64,000 nt of DNA from an uncultured Alistipes sp. (GTDB taxonomy: Bacteria > Bacteroidota > Bacteroidia > Bacteroidales > Rikenellaceae): assembly GCA_900550375.1 (NCBI GenBank), contig URRP01000004.1, forward strand, positions 20,421 through 84,420, read 5' to 3'. Shown piece after piece: positions 51,352 to 60,010 of this stretch; within the stretch, counting starts at the first letter, position 1, and each line of letters begins with the position of its first letter. The notes under the pieces were generated by a model that was not told the DNA's origin, did no database searches, and saw nothing but the letters and a program-made list of their open reading frames with translations. The translations under genes and the position numbers were made by a program.

Positions 51352-51747
51352 TTACTTTTGATTCGGTGTCGTCGTCTCTTTGGGTTGGAAATCAATCTGA
51401 TAGAATTTGAATTCCGGTTTGGTGATGGCGCCCGTCGCGGCGTCGATACCCCAGCCGAGAATATCCAACAGGTTGATAACCGATACGGCGTTGAAACTCT
51501 TGTTGATGATGATCGGTTCGGCCGTGTAGTTTGGCGATTCGATCTTGACGACCGTTTCGTCGAAGCCGCGGCGAATTTTGGTCGTATAGGGGAACGTGAC
51601 GTTGGTGTGTTTCATTCCGTCGATGGTTAGGGTGGCCTTTTCGGAAATCTCACCGTCGAAAGTGACTTTGGTTTTTGAACCGCAGAAAATAGTGGCGCAA
51701 GAATTCATTAACAGCCCTGCGCAGATCAATGTAATGAACTGTTTCAT
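51352..51747 (-). CDS. Small lipoprotein of unknown function
   Basis: A 131-residue protein starting MKQFITLICAGLLMNSCATI at ATG 51747; the upstream frame to 51810 is not signal-like. Lipobox LLMNSC gives Cys17. The start CATIFCGSKTKVTFDG resembles the CATIxxG opening of several small Bacteroidetes lipoproteins, followed by a PEGA-like beta domain (KATLTIDGMKHTNVTFPYTT). A hydrophobic glycine-rich part (SVINLLDILGWGIDAATGAI) is near the end. No function is supported. Confidence 0.75.
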   Translation of the reverse strand: MKQFITLICAGLLMNSCATIFCGSKTKVTFDGEISEKATLTIDGMKHTNVTFPYTTKIRRGFDETVVKIESPNYTAEPIIINKSFNAVSVINLLDILGWGIDAATGAITKPEFKFYQIDFQPKETTTPNQK

Positions 51748-51828
51748 AGATTTATGCAGATAAGGCCGTGTCCCTTCGGCGTGGTTGGTATTGGGTTGGA
51801 ACAGGTACATAAAAAACGTGGGACAAAA

Positions 51829-51963
51829 CTTTTATCTGTCTTCTGAGGTGTCGCATACCTTGCAGCCAAATAAAGAGTAAAGCCCCCGTAGAAACGTAAG
51901 CGTTTACGCCTTACTCTTGGCTGCTTGTGAAAGTTGCGACGTTTCAGAAGACAAGAAATAAAG
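51829..51963. ncRNA. Long rod-like stem-loop, candidate structured RNA or palindromic element
   Basis: Nested pairings cover 135 bases. CTTTTAT (51829-51835) pairs with ATAAAG (51958-51963, one bulge); TGTCTTCTGA (51837-51846) with TCAGAAGACA (51944-51953); GTCGCA (51850-51855) with TGCGAC (51935-51940); GCAGCCAA (51862-51869) and AAGAGTAA (51873-51880) with the continuous TTACTCTTGGCTGC (51911-51924). A top hairpin follows around 51886-51908. It fills the otherwise empty gap between a lipoprotein gene and an outer-membrane protein gene. No protein frame or transposase is present. I do not recognise a known RNA family; it lacks the open central bubble of 6S RNA. Confidence 0.55.
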
Positions 51964-52125
51964 CTAACGCTTTTATATGTATGTACCGGCGCTTTTCGTG
52001 CGTGGACGGTACGGAAAATCAAAAAAGATGCTGCGGTTATCTATTCATAGGCAAATGGTGTTATAAATCTCTCACTGTTGCAAATATACGATTATTTCTT
52101 GAAAATAGTTTAGGCCACCCCTTTT

Positions 52126-54405
52126 TCAGTGGCCGAATCGCGAGGTGTCGACCTTCTTGCGTTCCCTGTCTTTGTAGCCGCCGAAGCGGTAGACGAAGTT
52201 GACCGTCACGTTGCGTGTGTGGAAGTCGTTGCCCATGCGCAGACGCTGTTCGCCGAAATCGACCTCCGAGACGGGCGTCATGCTGTCGAACAGGTCGTTG
52301 CCCTTGACGCTCAGATCGGCCTTGCCGCCGGCGAAGGTCCATTTCAGCCCTGCGTCGACTCGCCACGAGGGCGTCAGATCGTAGGTGCATTGGATCGCTT
52401 CGGTCTGGTAGCTGCCCGACAACTCGAATACCAGATCGGGTTTGCGCGAGAGGCGCAGCGTATTGTCCATGCTCGCGCTACCCACCCATTTCGAACGGTT
52501 GTAGTCCATGCCGTAAAAATCGCGGTTGCGCAGCAGGTAGTCGAATCCGACGAGCGTGATGCGCGATGTGAAACGTTCGCCGATGCGCAGCGGGAGGACG
52601 GCCAACGCTCCGAAGGAGGACATATAGTCCCAGTTGAGGGTCTGATAGATCAGCGCCGGTCGGTCGGGTGCGAGGTAGGCCGACTGGTTGAAGGCGTCGA
52701 CCGTATGGTTACCGAAGAGCTGGAAAATGTATTTTTGCTTGAGGACGTAGCTCAGTGTAAGACTGTAATTGGACGAGGGTTGCAGGCCGGGCGTGCCGTG
52801 AACCTCGGCGTAGCCGTCGAGGTAGGTGACGGCGCCCGACATGTCCCAGAACGAAGGATAGCCCTTGTCCGACGAGAATTCCGCCTGAAGGATATGTTCG
52901 GGCGAGGCTGTCCAGCTCAGCGACGCCTGTGGGAAGAGCGCCCAGCGGTCGTAGCCGTTGCGGCGATAGTATTCGCCCGTGAGCGACGCCGAGAGCGCGA
53001 CGCCCGATGCGAAGCTTTTGGATGCGCCCGCATAGAGATCGTAGGTGTATTCGTCGAGCCGCAGGTCGGTATTGCGGTCGCTCATCCCCTCTTCCGACGT
53101 GTAGTACTGGTAGTCGTTGTCGCGGACGTAGGCGAAGCGCGCTCCGTAGTTGAATGCCCACTGCCGGCCGAGGTCGTGGCTCTGGTCGAGGTAGGCCGAG
53201 AAACGGTCGATGTGCTGTCCGGCGTCGGTCGTGAACGAGGACGGGGTGCCGCCGACCGGCTGGAGGAACATTATCTGCCGGCTCGTGGTATTGTAACGGG
53301 TGTAGTCAGCGCCGAGCTGCATTCCGAAGCCCGTAGCGGCTGCGAGCGAGAGATTGTGCATCGCCGAGTCGTCGCCGATGTGCGAATCGCTTGCGACGAA
53401 GTTGCCTGCGGCGGAAAGATCGCCGTTGCCCGAAGGAGTGAACGAAGCCGTGTAGGCCAAGTCGATATGGCTCTTCTCGGTGGTTTTCCACGAAAGTCCC
53501 GTGCGCAGGTTGTGCGTCAGATTGTCGGACGAGAGCCGCTGCTCCTGCCGGATGTCGTAGATCTGGCCGTCGACCGTATGTTGTGAAGTCGTGGCGGGCT
53601 TGAGCATCGACCGGTAGTTGCCGATGCCGTATTGCGCATCGAAGGAGAGCTTCGGCGTCGAATAGACGATGCTTGCTCCTGTATTCCATGAGTGGTAGTA
53701 GCCGCCTATGTAGTAGCCGTTCACCTGCCCCGAAAACGAACGGTCGAAGCGGCGGCGGAGCACGACGTTGATCGCCGCACCTCGAATATGGTATTGCGGC
53801 GGCGCGGCATAGAGTATCTCGACCTTCTCCACCTGTTCGACGGGAGTCGATTTGAGCAGCGCGGTGAGTTGTTCGGCGGTCATCGTCGAAGGTTTGCCGT
53901 TGAGAATGACCGTAACACCGGCGGTTCCGGCGAGCGAGAGCGTGCCGTCCCGTTCGCTCACGCCGGGCAGCTTGGTGAGCGCTTCGTAGGCGTTGGCAGC
54001 GATTTTCCCCTGTGCGGCGACCTGAAGGTCGTAGCTCAGGCGTCCCTGCTCGATCTTCACCAGCGGACGTTCGCCCCGCACGACCACTTCGTCCACGAGG
54101 TTCGTTGCCTCGATCAGCGTAACGGTGCCTGCATCGTCGCCCGAGCGCTCCACGGTCAGCGGCTCATAGCTCAGATGCTGGAACAGCAACCGGTAAGGAC
54201 GGATGCCGGATGCGATAGTGAAACGGCCTTCGAGGTCGCTCGCTACGGCGCTGACGTAGGTTGAGTCGGGCGTCTGCATGACCACCGCGACTCCTGCGAC
54301 GGGTTGCTGCCGGCCGTCTACGACGCGGCCGGTCACGGACTGAGCGGCTGCGGTCGCTGCGGTGAAGAGACCTATCGACAGGAGGATGAAGCGGAGGTTG
54401 TACAT
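52126..54405 (-). CDS. TonB-receptor-like outer-membrane beta-barrel protein (OMP_b-brl_3 type)
   Basis: A 759-residue protein. Signal peptide MYNLRFILLSIGLFTAATAA. A carboxypeptidase-regulatory-like domain (about 22-105) contains VTGRVVDGRQQPVAGVAVVM. A plug-like region has EALTKLPGVSERDGTLSLAG and VTVILNGKPSTMTAEQLTALL, and a C-terminal barrel ends RNVTVNFVYRFGGYKDR plus a short tail. The VILNGKP and LKSTPVEQVEKVEI wording belongs to the outer-membrane protein beta-barrel family 3. These proteins are thought to import or export small molecules or metals. It is monocistronic, and its promoter has -7 TACATTTG at 54462-54455. Confidence 0.9.
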   Translation of the reverse strand: MYNLRFILLSIGLFTAATAAAQSVTGRVVDGRQQPVAGVAVVMQTPDSTYVSAVASDLEGRFTIASGIRPYRLLFQHLSYEPLTVERSGDDAGTVTLIEATNLVDEVVVRGERPLVKIEQGRLSYDLQVAAQGKIAANAYEALTKLPGVSERDGTLSLAGTAGVTVILNGKPSTMTAEQLTALLKSTPVEQVEKVEILYAAPPQYHIRGAAINVVLRRRFDRSFSGQVNGYYIGGYYHSWNTGASIVYSTPKLSFDAQYGIGNYRSMLKPATTSQHTVDGQIYDIRQEQRLSSDNLTHNLRTGLSWKTTEKSHIDLAYTASFTPSGNGDLSAAGNFVASDSHIGDDSAMHNLSLAAATGFGMQLGADYTRYNTTSRQIMFLQPVGGTPSSFTTDAGQHIDRFSAYLDQSHDLGRQWAFNYGARFAYVRDNDYQYYTSEEGMSDRNTDLRLDEYTYDLYAGASKSFASGVALSASLTGEYYRRNGYDRWALFPQASLSWTASPEHILQAEFSSDKGYPSFWDMSGAVTYLDGYAEVHGTPGLQPSSNYSLTLSYVLKQKYIFQLFGNHTVDAFNQSAYLAPDRPALIYQTLNWDYMSSFGALAVLPLRIGERFTSRITLVGFDYLLRNRDFYGMDYNRSKWVGSASMDNTLRLSRKPDLVFELSGSYQTEAIQCTYDLTPSWRVDAGLKWTFAGGKADLSVKGNDLFDSMTPVSEVDFGEQRLRMGNDFHTRNVTVNFVYRFGGYKDRERKKVDTSRFGH

Positions 54406-54454
54406 CGTTCGGGTTTTGCGTTACTTCCCCACCGTCGGCGGGGAGGTGTCAGGA

Positions 54455-54462
54455 CAAATGTA
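54455..54462 (-). promoter_or_regulatory. -7 element of the outer-membrane barrel gene
   Basis: TACATTTG on the minus strand, 50 bases before the ATG at 54405. A GC-rich CCCC/GGGG dyad (54427-54443) lies in the leader. Confidence 0.45.
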
Positions 54463-54584
54463 TGAAAAAATTTCGGGAGGAGAATGATTTCGAATAAAAA
54501 CGGGATTGTTCGGCGACTCCGGCCGGTCGGACGGCGGTTTGGTACGGCGATTGTTTTTGCTGATGCCGGTATCGGTATTTCCGA

Positions 54585-54616
54585 TTTGGTTTTTCCGAAA
54601 AATGATGTTACATTTG
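54585..54616 (+). promoter_or_regulatory. Promoter of the rubredoxin gene
   Basis: TTTG (54585-54588), 20 bases, TACATTTG (54609-54616): a perfect Bacteroidetes promoter, 33 bases before the ATG at 54650. Confidence 0.8.
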
Positions 54617-54649
54617 TTTGAAACAATTTGAATTCAAAAGAATAAGCGT

Positions 54650-54814
54650 ATGAAAAAGTATCGTTGCACGGTCTGCGACTGGATTTATGATCCCGCCGTA
54701 GGCGATCCAGACGGAGGTATTGCCGCAGGAACGGCGTTCGAAGACATTCCCGACGATTGGGTATGTCCGCTGTGCGGAGTCGGTAAGGACGAGTTCGAAC
54801 CGTTCGAGGAGTAA
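54650..54814 (+). CDS. Rubredoxin
   Basis: A 54-residue protein from ATG 54650 to TAA 54812-54814. It reads [20 protein letters not shown] and continues to [18 protein letters not shown]. The four iron ligands are present as CTVC (residues 6 and 9) and CPLC (about 39 and 42), with the aromatic core Tyr, Trp and Phe in place. It is a one-iron electron carrier in the cytosol, often serving oxygen or superoxide reduction in anaerobes. It has its own promoter and terminator, so it is monocistronic. Confidence 0.97.
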   Translation: MKKYRCTVCDWIYDPAVGDPDGGIAAGTAFEDIPDDWVCPLCGVGKDEFEPFEE

Positions 54815-54835
54815 GCACACCGTCTGAAAATCCAG

Positions 54836-54866
54836 AACGCCGCAACCTTTCAGAGGTTGCGGCGTT
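54836..54866 (+). terminator. Terminator of the rubredoxin gene
   Basis: AACGCCGCAACCT (54836-54848) pairs with AGGTTGCGGCGTT (54854-54866) around TTCAG. It may also act on the converging fmt operon. Confidence 0.8.
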
Positions 54867-54967
54867 TCCATTTGTCGGCGATCCGTGTTTGTGCGGAATC
54901 CATTGGTGTCCGGCGCTGTCGTCGGTGTTGCGGCAGCATGGCTCGTCGATCTCTATATGTGCTGGCG

Positions 54968-55951
54968 TCACGCTTCGGCGCATTCCGCACCGAAGAAATA
55001 ATCCGCAATGTCGCGCATCCCCAGCAGCAGGTCGCGCGCCGACATACGGCGTTTGCCGGCGATCTGCAATTCGTCGATAAGGATACGGCCGTCGGCGCAG
55101 GCGACCGAGAGATAAGTCCGGTTGTCGGTTTCGACGGTTCCGGGCCGCTCCGCCGTCCTGCTCGGTTCGAAATGCACGGCGAATATCTTGGCCGTACCGC
55201 TCTCTCGCCCCTCCTTGTACAACGGTGTCCATGCGGCCGGATACGGCGACAGCCCCCGCACGAAGTCGACGATGCGCACACCCTGCTGTGTCCAGTCGAT
55301 GCGGCAGTCCTCCTTGAAAAGCTTCGGAGCGGGGTGCAGACGGCTTTCGTCGACGTGCATCTGCTCTATGGGGGTACAATCTCCTGCGGCGATCCGGTCG
55401 ACGGTTTCGGTGACCAGCCCTGCGCCGAGCTGCATCAGCCGTTCGTAGAGCGTTCCCACATTATCCTGCGGAGTGATAGCGACCCGCTCCTGCGCGAGGA
55501 TCGCCCCCTTGTCGATTTCGTGGTTGAGCAGAAAGGTGGTGACGCCCGTTTCGCGTTCGCCGTTGATGATCGCCCAGTTGATCGGGGCGGCTCCCCGATA
55601 CTCGGGCAGCAGCGAAGCGTGCAGGTTGAAAGTTCCCAGACGGGGCATCGCCCAGACGATTTCGGGCAGCATCTTGAAGGCGATCACGATTCCCAGATCG
55701 GGTTGCAGCGCCTGCAACGCTTCCAGAAATACCGGATCGCGAAACTTCTCCGGCTGCAATACAGGCACTCCCAATTCACGGGCTGCGATCTTCACCTCGC
55801 TTTCGCGGAGTTTCTGACCGCGGCCAGCCGGTTTGTCGGGTACGGTGACCGCGCCGACGACGTTGTAGCCTTCGGCGACGAGCCGCCGGAGCGACGGTAC
55901 GGCGAATTCGGGCGTACCCATGAAGACGATGCGCAGAGTTTTGGAGTCCAT
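54968..55951 (-). CDS. fmt: Methionyl-tRNA formyltransferase
   Basis: A 327-residue protein starting MDSKTLRIVFMGTPEFAVPS at ATG 55951; the frame further upstream overlaps the VOC gene. The folate-binding motif SLLPEYRGAAPINWAIINGE (about 115-134) holds the catalytic Asn/His/Asp region with FNLHAS just before it. A C-terminal OB domain (about 210-327) binds tRNA. It formylates initiator Met-tRNA. It is the last gene of znuB-lptF/G-ribBA-VOC-fmt, beginning one base after the VOC stop. Confidence 0.97.
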   Translation of the reverse strand: MDSKTLRIVFMGTPEFAVPSLRRLVAEGYNVVGAVTVPDKPAGRGQKLRESEVKIAARELGVPVLQPEKFRDPVFLEALQALQPDLGIVIAFKMLPEIVWAMPRLGTFNLHASLLPEYRGAAPINWAIINGERETGVTTFLLNHEIDKGAILAQERVAITPQDNVGTLYERLMQLGAGLVTETVDRIAAGDCTPIEQMHVDESRLHPAPKLFKEDCRIDWTQQGVRIVDFVRGLSPYPAAWTPLYKEGRESGTAKIFAVHFEPSRTAERPGTVETDNRTYLSVACADGRILIDELQIAGKRRMSARDLLLGMRDIADYFFGAECAEA

Positions 55952-55952
55952 G

Positions 55953-56339
55953 TTATGCTTTATATACGAGTTCGACGAGATTGCCGTCGGGATCGCCCAC
56001 GGCGCTTTCATAGTAGCCGTCGCCCGTCGTGCGGGGTTCGCTCAACACGGAATGACCGTCGGCGCGCAGCCGTTCGGTGAGGCGATCCACTTCGTCGCGG
56101 CCGTTACAGCCGAAGGCGAAATGCGCGAGTCCCAGATGCGGGGCGGCGTCGGGTGTCGTGACATCCGTGCGGCGCATCAGTTCCAGCGACGTTCCGTCGG
56201 CGAAGGTAACGAAGTAGGATTCGAATCCCTTGGCGGGGTTCTCGTACTTCGCACCGGTGCGGCCGCCGAAATAGGTCGTGTAAAAGTCCCGCAGCAGTTC
56301 GATCTGCCGGCTCCACAGGGCGAGATGATGAATCCGCAT
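55953..56339 (-). CDS. VOC superfamily (glyoxalase-like) protein
   Basis: A 128-residue protein beginning MRIHHLALWSRQIELLRDFY. It has two paired beta-alpha-beta-beta-beta modules. Candidate metal ligands are His in IHHLAL, Glu in TSLELMRR, His in LGLAHFAFG and Glu at the end (GNLVELVYKA), the glyoxalase I arrangement. Glyoxalase I, fosfomycin-resistance enzymes and epimerases share this fold; no substrate can be named. It lies four bases after ribBA. Confidence 0.92.
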   Translation of the reverse strand: MRIHHLALWSRQIELLRDFYTTYFGGRTGAKYENPAKGFESYFVTFADGTSLELMRRTDVTTPDAAPHLGLAHFAFGCNGRDEVDRLTERLRADGHSVLSEPRTTGDGYYESAVGDPDGNLVELVYKA

Positions 56340-56343
56340 CGGG

Positions 56344-57570
56344 TTACTCTTTTTTGAACAGACCGAGCGTATGCCCCATGCGCACCTCTTTGGTTTCGAG
56401 GTAGTGCTCGTTGTATTTGTTGGGAGCGATGACGATCGGGACGATCTCGTCGATATGGAGTCCGTAGCCCTCCAGTCCGGCGCGTTTGAGCGGGTTGTTG
56501 GTCATCAGACGCATGTGCTTGATTCCCAGTTCGCGGATGATGCTTGCTCCGACGCCGTAATCGCGTTCGTCGACGCGAAAGCCGAGCTGCAGATTCGCTT
56601 CGGCAGTATCGAGTCCCTGATCCTGAAGCTGGTAGGCTTTGATCTTGTTGCACAGACCGATGCCGCGTCCCTCCTGATTGAGGTAGACGATCGCGCCTTT
56701 GCCTTCGCGTTCGATCATGCTCATCGCCTCGTGGAGCTGCTCGCCGCAGTCGCAGCGGTACGATCCGAAGATGTCTCCCGTAACGCACGACGAGTGCATA
56801 CGGATCAGTACGGGTTCCTCCTCCGTCCATTCCCCCTTGGTCAGGGCGACGTGCTCCAGCCCGTTGCTCTTCTGGCGGAACGGCGTGAGACGGAACATTC
56901 CCCACTTGGTCGGCATATCGACCGTCACGCCCCGTTCGATGATCGACTCTTCACGCAGCCGGTAGGCGATCAGATCGGTGATGGAGACTATTTTCAGGTC
57001 GAATTTCTTTGCTACTTCGAGCAGCTGCGGCAGCCGTGCCATCGTGCCGTCCTCGTTCATGATCTCGATCAGCGCGCCGCAGGGCTGCAATCCAGCCAAG
57101 CGGGCCAGATCGACGGCCGCTTCGGTATGCCCGGGCCGGCGCAGCACTCCCTTTTCACGGGCGCGCAGCGGGTTGACATGGCCCGGACGCCCCAGATCCG
57201 ACGGACGGGTAGCGGGATCGGCCAGTGCACGGATCGTGGCGGCTCGGTCGTGAATCGAGACGCCGGTGGTGCAGCCTTGCCCCAGCAGGTCGACCGTCAC
57301 GGTGAAGGGCGTGCCCAGCAGCGAGGTGTTGTTCTCCTCCATCATATTCAGCTCCAGCTCCTCGCAGCGTGTCTCCGAAAGCGGTGCGCAAAGTACTCCG
57401 CGACCGTTCGTAAGCATGAAATTGACGATTTCGGGGGTGATCTTCTCTCCGGCGACGATGAAGTCGCCTTCGTTCTCGCGGTCTTCGTCGTCGACGACGA
57501 TCACGATTTTCCCTTCGCGGAAATCCTCGATGGCCTCTTCGACCGTATTGAAAATTGCGTTTTTATCCAT
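56344..57570 (-). CDS. ribBA: Bifunctional 3,4-dihydroxy-2-butanone 4-phosphate synthase/GTP cyclohydrolase II
   Basis: A 408-residue fusion. The N-terminal DHBP synthase domain (about 1-205) has [20 protein letters not shown] and [17 protein letters not shown]. The C-terminal GTP cyclohydrolase II domain (about 206-400) has the zinc site [20 protein letters not shown] and [20 protein letters not shown]. It starts both branches of riboflavin synthesis. No FMN riboswitch was noticed upstream, since the gene is inside an operon 21 bases after the Lpt gene. Confidence 0.97.
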   Translation of the reverse strand: MDKNAIFNTVEEAIEDFREGKIVIVVDDEDRENEGDFIVAGEKITPEIVNFMLTNGRGVLCAPLSETRCEELELNMMEENNTSLLGTPFTVTVDLLGQGCTTGVSIHDRAATIRALADPATRPSDLGRPGHVNPLRAREKGVLRRPGHTEAAVDLARLAGLQPCGALIEIMNEDGTMARLPQLLEVAKKFDLKIVSITDLIAYRLREESIIERGVTVDMPTKWGMFRLTPFRQKSNGLEHVALTKGEWTEEEPVLIRMHSSCVTGDIFGSYRCDCGEQLHEAMSMIEREGKGAIVYLNQEGRGIGLCNKIKAYQLQDQGLDTAEANLQLGFRVDERDYGVGASIIRELGIKHMRLMTNNPLKRAGLEGYGLHIDEIVPIVIAPNKYNEHYLETKEVRMGHTLGLFKKE

Positions 57571-57591
57571 ATTGCGATAGATTATTTGTCC

Positions 57592-59088
57592 TTATTTGTT
57601 TTTGTGTTTGAACTTGCCGGCGAGTGCCGATATCCATTTCGGAGTGCGGATACCCCACTTCTCCTTGTAGTATTTGATCCGTCCGGTGTACCAGTCGATG
57701 TCGAGCAGCACCGAATCGTTGGTCGCCTTGTAGGTGAGATAGACGGCGATCGGAGCGAGGATGAACGACGAGAGCCACATGCCGTAGAACGCTTCCCAGT
57801 TCCCTTCGCGCGCCGCCTTCTCGCCGGAGATGCTGATGATGTAGTAGATGACGAAGAAGATCACCGAGATGACGATCGGAGTTCCCAGACCGCCCTTGCG
57901 GATGATGGCGCCCAACGGCGCGCCGATCAGGAAGAAGATCATGATCGAGATGGGCAGCGAAATTTTACGGTGCCACTCGATTTTGCTGCGGTAGAGCTGG
58001 TTGAGCGCCTCTTTGGCGGTCGATTCGTCCCATGAAAAAAGTCCGCGCGAATTCTTGGCGTTTGTGCGGGCGATGCCCCACACCTTGTCTTTGTCGCGCA
58101 GCCCGAGCCGCGCGATGGAGTCGGCGAGGATCGCGTCGCGGAAGCCGCTCTTGTCGATGCGTGCGCTGTCGGGCAGCGCCAGCACCTGATTGTCGTGGGC
58201 GAAAATCTGCTCTTTGAGCAGCGGTTCGTAGGAACGCGAGGTCGCCGAGTTGACCGTCAGTTCGAGTGAATCGATGGAGCGGTCCAGCTGGGCGATGTTC
58301 TTGGTCGTACTTTGATTCGAAAAACCGTTGGCGTCCGACCGTTCGAAGCCGAAACCGTCCATCGGGATGACGCCGTCCTGCTTCTCGAAGATATTGTGGC
58401 GCAGCGCGCTTTTGTTGTACCACTGATAGTTGCGCGTCTGCTCGTAGGTTTCGCCGTTGAAGAGCGTTACATAGAGATATTTCTTGTTGTCCGACAGGCG
58501 GATATATCCCGAATCGGCGATCGTGGTGGTCATGTTGCCGTTGATGTTGCGGTTGTCGTAGATCAGTACGTCACGCAGCAGGTGGGTTTTGGGATCCTGT
58601 CGGCCGACACGGATGCTCATATCCTCGATACCGTTGAAAAAGAGACCGTCCTGAAACTCGATCACCTGCTTTTGCTGGCGGATGTCGTAGAGGATGCTGA
58701 GCATCTTTTTGTTGGCGTAAGGAACCAGATTGTTCACCACGAAGAAACTTCCTATGGCGACGATGCTGACGACGACGATGAGCGGCTTGAGAATTCTCGG
58801 CAGCGACATCCCCGCCGACTTCATCGCCAGCAGTTCGTAATTTTCACCGAGATTGCCCATCGTCATGATCGCCGCGAGGAGCATCGCCAGCGGCAGCCCC
58901 ATGGGGATCATGTTGGCCATGGCGTAACACATCAACTCGATGATGACGCCGGCGTCGAGTCCCTTGCCGACCAGCTCGTCGATAAACCGCCAGATGAAAT
59001 TCATCATCAGGACGAACATCACGATGAAGAAGGTCAGGAACATGGGTCCCAGATACGACTTCAGTACGAGCTTGTGAATCGTTTTCAT
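57592..59088 (-). CDS. LptF/LptG family permease (YjgP/YjgQ)
   Basis: A 498-residue membrane protein starting MKTIHKLVLKSYLGPMFLTF at ATG 59088. Three N-terminal helices (about 15-35, 50-75, 98-120) are followed by a large periplasmic domain (about 130-365) and three C-terminal helices containing ISLPISIMIFFLIGAPLGAI and VISVIFFVIYYIIS. It forms the inner-membrane part of the LPS transport machine with LptB and a partner. The start overlaps the znuB stop (ATGA). Confidence 0.95.
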   Translation of the reverse strand: MKTIHKLVLKSYLGPMFLTFFIVMFVLMMNFIWRFIDELVGKGLDAGVIIELMCYAMANMIPMGLPLAMLLAAIMTMGNLGENYELLAMKSAGMSLPRILKPLIVVVSIVAIGSFFVVNNLVPYANKKMLSILYDIRQQKQVIEFQDGLFFNGIEDMSIRVGRQDPKTHLLRDVLIYDNRNINGNMTTTIADSGYIRLSDNKKYLYVTLFNGETYEQTRNYQWYNKSALRHNIFEKQDGVIPMDGFGFERSDANGFSNQSTTKNIAQLDRSIDSLELTVNSATSRSYEPLLKEQIFAHDNQVLALPDSARIDKSGFRDAILADSIARLGLRDKDKVWGIARTNAKNSRGLFSWDESTAKEALNQLYRSKIEWHRKISLPISIMIFFLIGAPLGAIIRKGGLGTPIVISVIFFVIYYIISISGEKAAREGNWEAFYGMWLSSFILAPIAVYLTYKATNDSVLLDIDWYTGRIKYYKEKWGIRTPKWISALAGKFKHKNK

Positions 59089-59921
59089 CCGCGGCGGGTT
59101 TTGACTCTTTTGGTCTGCAAAGATAATAGTTTTGCCCCAATAAGCGATGCGGTGAGGACAAATATTATGGCCACGCCCGAGGGCAGCTCCCAGTCGTAAC
59201 TGACCGCCAGTCCGGCAACGCCGCCCAGAGCGCCGATCGCTGCGGCCCCGAGCGTGATGGTGCGGAAGGATTTCGAGAGCGTGTTCATCGCCACGGCCGG
59301 AATGGTCATCAGCGAGATGAGCAGTACGATACCCATGACGCGGATCGCCAGCACGATGGTGACGGCCGTGAGGGCCGCCATGAGGTAGGAGACGGTTTGC
59401 GTGGCGATCCCCTGACTGCGGGCGAATTCGCGGTCGAAGGCGACGTACATCACTGGACGCAGCCACAGTAAGGCTCCGACGACGAGCAGCGCCGTGAGCA
59501 GGGCCAGTGCCGCGACATCGGCGCCGGTGACCGTCACGATGCTGCCGAAGAGATAGCCCGCCAGATCCCCGGACGTATACCCGGGACGCAGGCTCATGAA
59601 GAGCACGCCGAGCGCCATGCCTATCGACCAGATGATTCCGATGGCCGAATCCTCGCGGATACGGCCCCGATTGCCCGCCCATTCGATTCCGAGCGCCGAG
59701 AGAACGGCGAAGGCGAGTGCGCCCGCGATGGGGTTCAGCCCCAGATAAAAGGCGATGCCTAATCCGCCGAACGACGCATGGGTGACGCCGCCTGCCAGAA
59801 AGACCGTGCGGCGGCAGACGACATACGTCCCCATGATCCCGCAGGCGATGCCCGAAAGAATACATGCCACGAGCGCATTGTGCAGGTAGGTGTAGCGGGT
59901 GATATCGTAGAAAAAATCCAT
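59085..59921 (-). CDS. Metal ABC transporter permease (ZnuB family)
   Basis: A 278-residue membrane protein with about eight hydrophobic segments. It begins MDFFYDITRYTYLHNALVAC. The family stretch GVTHASFGGLGIAFYLG (about 45-61) is the cytoplasmic coupling loop that meets the ATPase. Further text is REFARSQGIATQTVSYLMA and RVMGIVLLISLMTIPAVAM. It imports Zn2+ or Mn2+. The genes for its ATPase and binding protein are not adjacent; a ZnuA-like gene lies at the far left of this window. Confidence 0.94.
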   Translation of the reverse strand: MDFFYDITRYTYLHNALVACILSGIACGIMGTYVVCRRTVFLAGGVTHASFGGLGIAFYLGLNPIAGALAFAVLSALGIEWAGNRGRIREDSAIGIIWSIGMALGVLFMSLRPGYTSGDLAGYLFGSIVTVTGADVAALALLTALLVVGALLWLRPVMYVAFDREFARSQGIATQTVSYLMAALTAVTIVLAIRVMGIVLLISLMTIPAVAMNTLSKSFRTITLGAAAIGALGGVAGLAVSYDWELPSGVAIIFVLTASLIGAKLLSLQTKRVKTRRG

Positions 59922-60010
59922 AATAGCCGATAAACGAACGCAAATTTACGGTTTTTATTCGACTTTCGCACGCTTTTTTGTAATTTCGCCGGCAGGAAAA
60001 TCTAAATTCT

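Noticed and set aside
51829..51963. 6S RNA
   Set aside because: The fold lacks the large central bubble required for RNA polymerase binding; kept as an unassigned structured element.
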